A DNA stretch of 64,000 nt from Lineus longissimus. Taxonomy: Eukaryota > Nemertea > Pilidiophora > Heteronemertea > Lineidae. The DNA is taken from contig NC_088325.1 of assembly GCF_910592395.1 (NCBI RefSeq), positions 1,118,001 to 1,182,000 on the forward strand, read 5' to 3'. A model generated the notes under the pieces. It had not been told where the DNA came from. It made no database searches and saw only the letters and a program-made list of their open reading frames with translations. This document shows positions 48,101 through 60,100 of this stretch, piece after piece. Made by a program: the position numbers and the translations under genes. Within the stretch, counting starts at the first letter, position 1. Every line of letters begins with the position of its first letter.

Positions 48101-51100
48101 CCCGGATAGGCACTACAGCCTCGCCTGACGTCCCCCGCAACGTGCTCGTGGAATGGGCCACACTACAGAACACGGGCACATCCCACGCCTCTAGTAGGCT
48201 ACAGCAGACGGTCTACACGGAGTGCTGGCATCCTAGAGGAGGACTCGTACGAATACTTACAGACACAGACAGGCGCCTGCCCGCTCAGCCTTCCTCCGGT
48301 AAGGTAGCCTCGCCTCAAGTCCCCCGTAACGTGCTCGTGGAGTGGATCTCACAACAGGGGAACCTCCTGCGCCTCTAGTACAGCAGACTGTCTGTACGGT
48401 GTGCTGGCACTCTAGAAGAGGCTCCTATGAAAACTTACAGACACGACAGGCGCCTTGCCGCTGAGCCTTCCCTCGGTTAGGCAGGCCCGCCTGAAGTCCC
48501 CCGCGATGTGCTCATGGAATGGGTCACACTACAGAACACGAACTACAGAACTCGTGTACTGTAGACTGTAAGGTGTGCTGGCATTTTAGAGGGGGGGGGG
48601 GGGCTCATATGAATACATTTGTACTTACAGACACAGACAGGCGCCTCCCCGCTCAGCTTTCCCCCGGTCAGACAGCCCCGCCTCATGTCCCCCGAGACGT
48701 GCTCATGGAATGGGTCACACTTGTAGAAAAATTCTTGGCCCTCCTGTACCGCTGCCTGTCGGTACCGCGTACTGGCATTCGGAATTTCTTCAAATTGGCA
48801 TTTGTCAGTCAAAATGACAGCTTAAAGAAACAGAATGTTGTTAATTTAATCCTCACCATTACCGTGCTTCGGGTGTCGTAGATCACTTGCCGTGGTGACC
48901 CTGTGACGGCCGGTTACACGGGCGAGAGACCCGGTTCCCGGAAGGTCCAACCATGCCGGACAGATCTTAGTCAATGGTCCAGACCTAAGTTGGATACAAG
49001 CGTTGGTCACGACACTTCGAGGAGGCAGCCTCTCTACATTAACCGGGCAGATCTTCACTTTATGGATGGTTTTGCTCAGACAGGTTGTTGGTCATGACCC
49101 GGATAGGTTGCAGTTGATTTCAATGCTTACCTGGCTCAATGTCAACTTGTAGCGAGTATTCCCGACAAGACTTGGATGTTACTCTCTCGAATTCAATCCT
49201 TCTCAGCGGCCTCATGGCGGAGTCGGGCAGACGCCCCCTTTCAATGAAAACGTGCTCGGACGCAGAGTGACCGTGATGGCAGTGGTCGTACATCAATGGC
49301 GGATCTTCCAAATTCCTCCAACCTATCATGTCACCTTTTCGGACAAAAACCCTATCATTGATAGGAATTTTGACATTCATAACTCGGTTTTTGCGAGTTT
49401 TCATTGAATTGTGTCCAAAGATAACGAATGTGTTTGGCCTAACTTCGCGCCAGATGTAAAGATCCAAAATGGCCGCCGTACGGCTGTAGAATTTGTAAGC
49501 TGTCACAACGCCGTCTATCGGCGACTTGTAAAGGCTTTCAATTATCAATGCGTTGGTGTCGTCTGCCAGGACTCGATCATCGCTTACAACATGACCAATT
49601 ATTTGAGGAATGTTCCGTAGATCTGAAAAATGTAATAGAATGAAAAAAAGTAACATAATTATCATAATTTTGAATTTAAATGAGGTGGACAATCTCAGTC
49701 GCCTTGGGCTCCTTTCTGAGATTGACTCCTGCGCAGGCCCGAACTGGATTTCTTCATTACTGCCAACACAACAAGGTCACCCTTACTAAAATTCTACTGC
49801 AAGGACAGGCAAGAATCCTCAACTGATCACAGGCAGAGTGGACATCGCTTTTCTCTGCTTGGAGCATGCAATGCCGGACGAACAACATTGTTTACCTTTG
49901 CAAATCGGTTCACCCCCAGCGAAGGTTCCGTCTGCGAGACACACTTGGTGCAAACTCCCTTCCGCCAAGCGCTTGTAAGTTTTACACTTGAAGACGGCCG
50001 TTTCGCCCACTTTGTAATCCTGCGCACCAGAAATGAGTTCCACATCTATATTTGTCTTGGGTCTTCCACACGTCACTGAAATAGACCAATACCATCTTGA
50101 AGGAGGAACATAGGGATATTTATACAACTGCTGCCTGTCATCAAAGTTCGTCCATGAAGTTCGTCCAACGAAAAGCCGTCAGAACTCCATCGGCGTCTCG
50201 TATCTTTCTCAAAGGGGTAAACCGTCCGTTCACATACATTTACTGTTGGTCCAACCAGAGTCTTTCTATACAAGGAACAATTAACCGGAAAATCTTGAAA
50301 GACAACTCCCTCGTCCGCCATTTTTGTTGTTAGTGTCTTCCTCATTCGGAACGGTTCGGAGAAACTCGGTGAGCTTCGGCGAAAAAGCGCGCCACCATCG
50401 GAAGTTGATAGAACTGACTTACGACGTTTGCGCAAAATTTAAGAAAAAATTAAAGGGCTTCATCTGGCTCCAGTTAATTGCCCGAGAGAGCCGTGTGATC
50501 AAAGGAAAGTTGCCGGTGACCAGACCCTTGTATAGAAAGACTCTGGTCCAACGAAATCTTGTTCTCACTTCTAACGCCAGCCTTAGTTAGTCGTAATGAT
50601 GCTACGTGCATGCATGCTTGCGCGTTATCCGTTTACAGTTGGTGCGTGTGTGAGTTTTCACGATTTAGGCCATGTATTCACTGGTTTGTCACATGAGAAT
50701 ACTACAAGGTTGGTGTTTTGTTTCAATCTCCTGGCGTTAGAAATAGGAACTAGATTTAGTTGGACCAACAGTATATATATGAGAATGAACGGCATGCCCC
50801 TGTAATGTTCGGAGAAGCCTGCCTAATTGCACAGAACGTCACATCACTGAAATTAGGTCAACTTAAAGGACATCGTTACCTACCTTGTGAGGAAGTTGGG
50901 TTTAAACAAATACGGCAGGAGAGTCTGCAATTTCTAGCTACATAATCTGGTTGGTTTTGGCAAGCTCCAGGGTTCCTCCTTAACAATCCTTTACAGTCAG
51001 AAAAGACATCTCGGCAAAGACTGGAACTGCCTGAAAAGCAAAGCTATGAAATATCAAATTCGAAAACACCTTGATTACAATGAACCCTAGTTTGCAGTGT

Positions 51101-54100
51101 ACAATGCACTATGCGCCCATGCATTCTGCCTCGTTTTGATGACAGCGGTTACGGTTAGGCAACCATAACCGCCTTGGCTAGTGCAAAATATGGAAGCAGT
51201 CAAAAAGCTGTCAAAGCTACATTTCATTGTTTAGTTTGACGAAGCAACATTATCTAGTAAAAGCAAGATAGATAATTGGCCTTGGGCTCAGATACATACC
51301 GAAGCAATAGAGGTCGCTCCCACTCCACGTGCCATCGCTTAAGCAAGTCCTAGTAAAGGTTTTATCGCCGCCATTTGAGCATCCAAAGGCTACCTCTTCT
51401 CCTGTGCTGTACCGGCTTTTTAATATGCCTTTTCTTCTTGCGTTCGGATCTGGATCTGGCCAAGGTGTACTGCATGTTTGTCCTGCCAGAGGAAAAACAT
51501 GTCACAGAATTTTAGAATTATTTCTTTCTTAATCAGATCTACATTTGAAGAACATTGTAACCAAGGTGTTTTGATTAAGAATGTCTAGCGCAACTTATCA
51601 ATGAGGACCAAGTCAGTGAGAACAATTTTCACCACCGGCACCTACGTAGAGAAAAAGGCCCTGGACAGGACTTTTGAAAGGATGACTGAAGACAACACGT
51701 GTTTAATTGATCTGTTCAGCTCTTCAGCTTCACCACTGATGCATAACTTGGAAATTCGTTCTGAATTGTGATGACACCTCTAAGTATATTGCCGTCTTAC
51801 GTTTTGGAGGAGGTTGACAAAGTCCGCAAGTTCTCCTGCATCCAATAGCAGCAGTGTCATCAGTCGTGCAGAAGGTGCTGTCAGAGGCTGTAACATCTTC
51901 ACAATCGTCATAGAGATTAACACACTCATCTGAAAAGACCGAAGTTATTGATATTTACAAAATGGCCGGGTCTATTTGGCAAGCCGCTCGCCGAACAGGC
52001 ATCTTTTTCTGTCCTGTTTGGAGAGCCGCTTGCCAAACAGCACTAAAAAGCCACCCTGTTCGGCCAGCCGGGCTTGCCAAACAGGTAACAAATCTACCCT
52101 GTTTGGCGAGCTGGAGACTTTACTTTAATATTAATGAGTTCGGCTCTCCATTCAGGACAAGAAAAAGTCGCTGTTTGGTAAGCCGGGCTTGCCAAGTAGT
52201 CACTTCCTTACAAAATATCATCACCCAAAAAAATAATACAATTTGTATAGTTAACTAATACATGCACTTATCATGGTGACAGAGTAATTGTTTGGCCAGT
52301 CGGCCGGTGCAGAAGTCGAAAATGTCCCCCGAGAAAAAGTGTCCGGCCTATTGTATTATGATGGATTATGGTATAGGGCTATAGAGGCCATGCCTGTCAA
52401 TACCTCAGAGAGTAAAGGGCATAATAGGAATCCCATGACGTTCTATTTTGGGTCATCTCAAACTTCTACACCGGGTTAGATTTGTGAAAATGCAAGTTCT
52501 CGAAAGAAGGGTCGATCAGATACATGGAGTAGCGCGGACATCTATAGTTCTATAAATCCGTGGTTACAGCGAGGTTAAACTGAACCATTTTGGAATTTGC
52601 CTCTACCCTGCCAGGATGATGACCAAATGTATCGAGAGTTGGCGCCTTTCCCGCCAAGATGATGACTTACTAAATAAACACACATCACAGGAGTCCTGCA
52701 CGCAATCTACCGCTTGAGTATAACACCACGGTTTTGGTATTTTGCTGGGGTTGCGGCAGAAGTTGTTGTTCTCAAGGCCAGCACCCTCGCTTCTGCAAAG
52801 AGAAAAATGTGTACCGGTTCTATATCTTAAAAACATATCAGGGGACGATTTCTTTACATCAGAAAGGTATTTTGCGCCGAGTAGTCTTTGGCACTAGGCT
52901 TGAAGACCCGCAGGTTGTTTTCCCGTCCGAGAGAATCTCGTTTTTCAGAGTCGGGGTTGATATCAATCTCCCAACGAGAGGATTCCTGGCATTTGCTGCG
53001 GAGCAAAGGTACGCTAATACGGCGCAAGTATCACTAAGGAACCGTTACCGATGGCAAGGCTAGGAGATTAGGTTGACATTTCATTGGAGAATATACGGTA
53101 CAATGAAGAAAATTTACCCGTGACAAAACTCGTTTTTTTCCAAAATCTTAAACTTCTGCAGAGTTTTTGCGTATTTTTCATCGCTCAGTTGTTTTTTAAC
53201 AGGCCTGCTCACGCTGCCAACAGATAACATACTTTTCACCGGATTTTTAAAGCCGACCGTTCCTACCTTGCATCGAAGACGTTGTAAAAACAGTTCGGCA
53301 CCCTATCCCATGGTAGGCATGGTTTGTACGATTGTGTGTAGTTGACAGTTCCTCTGTAGGTGTAGCCGAAATCGTCCACATTATAGCAGAAATCTGATTC
53401 TGAAATTAGGAGTATTGATATAAGAAGATGTTACGTTGTCACTGTGCAATGCTGACTTGGCTGATTCCCGAGAAGACCAGACGCCTCAGTCAAATTCTTG
53501 AAGTAATATATGGTTACCGCCGGACTCAATCTGTCACAGTTCGGCGTCCGCTTCTGGGTCAGAGCAAAATAACCCATTGAAGCCAATTTTCAACGCCGTA
53601 CCTGACCTTACATTCTAGTTTTCTATTTGCATGGGGCGTTGAGGAATCCGCTCCAGTCACTTGGATCGCATTGGCCAATAAGAGTATCAATATCAGGGAA
53701 TATGCAAATAAGATGCACAGAAACCGATGACGTACTGCACCTGTTATAGCTGTGACGTCAAATCTGAACCCAGCACCCGTCCCCATCTCGGAAGTATGGA
53801 AGCGAAGCATCATGAGGTTTGTCTTGGAGACGATTGTCGCTGGGATGTCGGACTCTCCGCCACAGTATCTGTCCAAGAAAGAAGAAGGACGATTTCACAA
53901 AAGGTAATATTAGCTAAACCTCCCCAATGGCTTCACTTCTACTGCCATTATAGCGTTTGAAGTAAAAGAAGTTAGAGTGGTCCTAAGAAGTTAGGGTGGT
54001 CCTATATTCTGGCCTTCTGGTGGTCAGGGTCTCTAGAAGACTCATTGCTCATATTACTGCAACAAGTCCAAAGTTGACTTACTTGATTCCAGCCTGGCCG

Positions 54101-57100
54101 ATGTACTTGCTCCTGATGTCCAGCCAGTCCTCACATCCCCCGTCCTCGCGACTTGTCTTCCTCAGGTCAAAGCGCTGCACTCGGAGCCGGATTACTGATT
54201 TGGGTGGGGCCTAAAATCAAATCCATTTTGGTATATTTAGTAATCCGTTATTAGACACGTTTCGCATCTATTTTCTTATCGATTTGGGTTAAGACGATGT
54301 GACCACAAAAAGGAGAACAGGTGTGGATTTCATAATTCATTACTTCACTCTGCTTTCGATGATATTCTGGGGGTTGAGGAACAACCATCTGCTTGAGGTG
54401 CATCGCAATGTCACCGCCTCGTCTTCGTCCGTGTGACAGGACCCCCAACCCCCTACCCCGCCCGCCCGCCCCTCCCCCTAGACCCGCGCCTATATCACTG
54501 CTATAAAACTCGGTCATCGTCTGCTTTTGTATGATTGTGACATGATTGTGCACTACAAATTACAAAGTACGAAAGTCTGTGGTCATCAAGTCCTCGACGA
54601 ATTCATTCACGCGAGACTCGTTAATCATCATTTACACTTGGCTGCAGGAGGAATCGTCGATTAAACGCATTTAGAAACTTCGTACTTGACCGGCTTGTTA
54701 AACCTGCCTAATGTCCTTCCATGACCATAGCTCATGCAGTACATGTTCATGAATGTATTCTACCCTCCGCCCCCCGTCCCACATTTTTGAAAAATAAATG
54801 ACAGAACTAAAGACTCGCATAATAATATGCAAGTTGGCACTAAGTCGGTCTGTCTTTGGAGGGGAAGAAGAAGGAAGGAAGAAAGTAATGCCCGGATGGT
54901 GTGACGTAAAATGTATTGTCTTTGGTCACAATCGGTCGCGGTTGATTTGAAGGCCAGTTAGTTGGTGTGTGTACTGCGAAGAACATTGTTGGAACACTTT
55001 CTCCGATTTCAAGCTTGAAAAAGCCTTCAATGTTTCGAAAATCAAGTCAAGATTGCTGCAGCAGAAGGTAGGGCACATTATCTATGCTTTATTGTGGTTT
55101 GGATTGGTTTCAAGGGGGTTTTATTGTAGTAACAGTCATGCAGTCAAGTCAGGAATGAACTGCGCAGTTAGAAGCGACTCCATTGCTTGACGGAATACGT
55201 ACACTGTACTTCATGTACATCTTCACTGGCGATATTAATTGATGGTATTAATTCCAAATAGAAGCAGTGGCCATGCTTTCACTGAAGCCAAAGCAGTGAG
55301 GCTCTCACTCAAGTGGAGGCTTGTAAGACAAGACCAGAGGGTCTGAATGTATGAACGACCTTCAAACCGTGTTTGTCATTATTATTTCAAAAGATTTTAG
55401 AAATTTAAACAATAATTAACTTGGCTCCACTATCCCGACTGTGGTGTAGCACCCGACTATAACTGGCATGAATAGGGAATACGCTGGTTATGGATGTCAG
55501 ATCGTGGTTCCTTGGCATATGCAAACAATTACACTGGACGTAACCCACGCGGCGACACCGAGGACCGCTGGCTGATCTATTGATATGTTCGTAGTAGGGT
55601 GTCAAAGTCGGAGAGACGAAGAGCCACTCGTCTCTTGTAGGGGGTTCATTGGAAGTGTTTGCATATGTTAGCCAATAAACACAAGATTTTAATCCTTCAG
55701 TTTCAAGTTTGGCGGAGAAACCAATCTTACAGAAGGCCCAGTCATATCTTGTCATTGACAGTATCTCTGGGAGGCCCTGTGTGCCGTTGATCCAATATAC
55801 TATGGGGCTGTTGGAGAGGCTTCTTGTCTAAACAGTACCATTCCGCCCCCTCTAAGGCATAACAATGGTAACTTATAAACACAAGATTTTAACCCCTGTC
55901 TCGGGTGTCTTTGAGAGAACTGACCATACACATAAAACGTTATCCAGATAATATTCATTACTGAGGAGACCCTGCATGATGTTTGATCCAACAACACTTG
56001 AGCCGGTTGGAGGTAGATTGCCTCACTGCCTCTTCCGATTTCAAAGTATAAAGACCTAGCATTAGTCTTGCTACGTGGTGCTATACTGAAATAATGTGAT
56101 TGCCAGGAAAGCTTGAGTACTTGGAGGTCGGCGGCCTTCAAAGTGTGTTTGTCTAACTGTAAGATCGGCATTGTTAGAAATCATTGGAAGGGAATCTTGA
56201 TATTGACTATGATCCTGACTCTGACCTTAATGATTGTCTCATTATTTCAGAGGTATGTCCAATGTGCCCGGCCGATCAGGTGAGAAAGCGAGAATGGTTG
56301 GAGCCAATCTTCACGAGGAGAGGTAGCAGTATCCACTTCGAACAGGGCGTAAGTAATCGTGTGGCCAAGTTTCCTAATAGCATTCCGCGATGATGACGTC
56401 ACTGCAGCTGCTGCCCTCTATTTCCCCATCGCTGAATTACAGGCAATGTCGGACAAACATGCGGTTTCGTAATGGATTCAGGCTTTCTAACTAGGGCAGT
56501 TAGATTCAATCTGGCACATGTCCGAGTGTTGGAAATACTACATAATTGTTCTGAATATTTCTCTCTCTGACTCTATGGTATCATTCATGCTAAAAACAAT
56601 GCAGGGTCAAAGATAATTGACTTTGAAATTAGCTCAAATGCGTAGAAATAAGTGTCGATGTCCGATTGTCACGTGACTAAAACGTCATCAATATCTTATG
56701 CAAAGGACCTTGTGAGCTATAAATAGTAACTTCGCGGAATGCTATTAGAGAATCACCTCATTTGAATGAGAAATACAACGGAGATACAATTGCACTTAAT
56801 GCATCTGATGGTATAACCGTGGGCAAGCAAAGGAAACTTCCAAATGCGAAACACGAGTACCTCGTGATGGCCTCTTTTGACCGACTCACCAGTGTTATAA
56901 ATGCACTGACAATTTGTACACAATCATAGTGGCACGCAACAAACACACAGTGGAAAAACTTCACATCCTAAATGGAGATTGGTATTTGGGGCACATGCCG
57001 AGTGAATGAAGGTTTCCGTTTTCCCAAATCTAGTAGTCTAATGTTTTGAATCAAAGTATCGAAATCTCAATATATCTTATTTCATCTTCAGAGTAATGGA

Positions 57101-60100
57101 CCAACTGCTGCCCTCTTGCGACTGACCCCGGCATCCTCCCATCGATGTTTACAAGCCACCTGCCCTACTCCTACACACGTGACAAGACCTCCATGGAGAC
57201 GAACGAGAGTACTGATAAATCTGGACGAATAGGTGCAACAGTTTCGAATTCCCTGTGATAGAGTAGTGTTCTGGCGACCATTGTCATGGGTCTTCTGAGG
57301 ATCCCCAGGTATCGCCTGGAGACGTACGGTGGCCAGGAGCTTCCTTCTGCAGGCTGCCAGACTTTGGAACGAACTCTAAGCCTGTTGCTATTTTCAGGCG
57401 TGTGGTAAAACTCCATCTGTTCTGACGATTTTTTGCGGCACCGCATTAGAGAAAATTCATTTTGGATTTTGCGGTATACAAGTGTAAATTTCAATCATTC
57501 ATTCTATTCAAATGGAGTATTGTTAGTGTCACCTTACCTTTATAAGAAAGGAACAATCCATTGCATTTGAGTAGTTGGGGAAGCCGGGGGAAGTAAGAAC
57601 GGCAGTCCTTCGGCTGTCGGTCAACTCAATCACTTGGCCACAGTCTGTGGTCAGCTTATAATAGTAGCAGAAATACTGGCCGGGCTTGCTACTCTCCTTG
57701 TTCATCTGTGGGTGTGAGCCTCCGGTTTCATAACTTGAGACGCCGTACTCTATGTATTCCTTTACAGAGTCCATGCCTAGTTGTGAAAGATAATACATCG
57801 AGTTACGAGAGATATCGTTGTCATTTTTTTCATTGTTGTTTCGAGAATGGGCCATCTGTGTTATAAGGTCCTTATTAATCTTGTTTCATGGAGGATAGAC
57901 TGGACGCGTGGCGTATTTCTGGAGACACTTTCTACTTCATGAACAAATTCTACTATTTGTATCTGTTATAAGAGTGTATACTTGTAGTTGTAAGTCGCAA
58001 CACTAGTCAATAAAAAGGGAAATTTATCAAATTCGTATTGCAAGATATGAATTATTTACCCTCGACAGGTGGACATCCTGAGCCAGATACCGGGAATATG
58101 TAGAACGGCTTGTCTGTAGGGAGAACAAGTGGCTCTGGTTCCATCGCCACGGCGTCCTCACGGCAGCAGTAATCCGTCCGCGCGGAGTGGCCTGAGATAC
58201 CGCCGCTCGGAACGGACCCCGTCTCCGTTACAGCTTCAAAGCCATTCAGGGTCACGTCACCCTCGGAAAAGCCTACAAAAGAGAGATTTATTCAGAATGT
58301 TTGATACAAGCGCAGCAAAACATCGTCAATTTGTTTTATTCATTCGTAACCCATTGATATTCCAACGGAAGGTGTCTAGGCTATCAATGCTGGCAGTAAA
58401 CAGCTAGAAATCGAAGCCCTCAAAAAATCTCTGTGTCATTTCTCGTTACAGTTTGAGATGTTGATGTAACCAGCTGGCTAGAGCTTCCCTTAAAAGACTC
58501 GGTGTCACCTCTTCTGTGGCAGTCTGGGATGCCATACGTAGGTGAAAGGTTTATTATTAGATGACTTTATATTTACCATCGGGGCATGCGCCGCTCCCTT
58601 TGTAAATGCAATAGTTCCCTCGTCCCCACGCAGCTTGAAATCCATTCGTCGCCACTGGTGATGCATCGTTCATACAGTAATAGTTCGTGACTTGTCTCTC
58701 CTGGAGCGAGGCTGCGACAAAATGGCTGCTTTCCCAAGTGTTCGTTTTCGATGAGGTGACGGTTTGTGTTCTGCTACCGGAAGTTGACCATGATCCGTGG
58801 GCACACCCTGTATCAGTCATCGGGAGGCCGTAGTTGCCGACAGGCCACTCAGAGGGCGGCGGATCTGAGAATCAATTAAAATTGAGTGAGTCGAGAAAAT
58901 GTGAGCGGGGAGATACGCAAAGGAAAGAGCTGGTCGAGGAGGAACGTTCTCCTGAAATTTGGCGTCCGCGGGATCAGTTTTGGAAGAACTGTGCCCCATC
59001 ACTGGTTACTGGTCGCCTTTCTGAGAACTGTGGAATGGACGATGGTGAAACTGAGAGTATTCAATCACCGAAATTATTAGGACGTGTACAGTCCACGCAC
59101 GTACAGGTACCACAAAAGTGAATTCAGTACAACCCCTCTATTGCGGACACCATTTGGACTTGGCACTGGTGTCCGTAATGGAAATGTTTGATCAATAGGG
59201 GGGTTATGCCATGAATGTCTAACTTGCGGAGTCCTGTGGATGTTGAGTATTGGGGTCAAGTGTATTATACGTGGTTCTGCGGCCAACGAAGAGTTGACCA
59301 AAACTTGGCTGTAACTTAAATTATCGACGAAATTGCTGCAAAAGAAAGAATAACCTCATACCTCGTTTACCGACATCATCACACGTGGGTCCTCCAAGGC
59401 CGTCAGGACAGACACATACACACTGGCCTTTGCAGAAGGATGGGTAGCCCTCATTCTTACAATCGGGCTTTGGCCCGGGGCAGTGTCGCTCTGCAATCAA
59501 AGGGGGAATACCACACCTAATTTGGCCCTTTAACACCGTCGGTGAACAACCGATACAAATCCGTATCCGTGGCAAAATTAGGAATGGAACATTGGGCTCA
59601 TCCTCCGGCAAATGTAGCGCTGTACGGTTGTACATATTGTCAATATTCTTTTTGCCATGAAACAGCGGTGGCTGACAACTAAACAACTAAACGAGTGTAG
59701 CGGTCTTCAAATGGTGGTACAGTGCAACCTCGTTGTAATAAAGTGCTCTGGTAGTGTAGCGACACATTGAAAGAACATACCGAAACACTTGTAGCCGAGG
59801 TTGAGAGTCTTCAGGTCGAAGAAGTCATACGTCCAGTGGCTCCATTGGAATAGATATCGCTCAGACTTGTCCAGGGCGTCGTATACTCGCTTTCTGTTGA
59901 TAGAGCGGTCCTGTGGTGGAATGTTCAAAGTGAGTATTTTGGCAGAGTTCACATTATTGAATTACTCTTAGAAGTGAAAAGCTTTAACAAAGGGGCGACA
60001 ACTTGTCCACGAAACATTGTAACTAACAAGAAAAGCATGGCAATCTTGTCTTTTGGTTGCCGATATATGCCAGACACCCGGCCAGACAGCAGTGCAGACG

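Noticed and set aside
51801-51929. Stand-alone ShK-type toxin gene
   Set aside because: The six-cysteine segment is one phase 1-1 exon inside the larger mosaic gene, with no signal peptide of its own.
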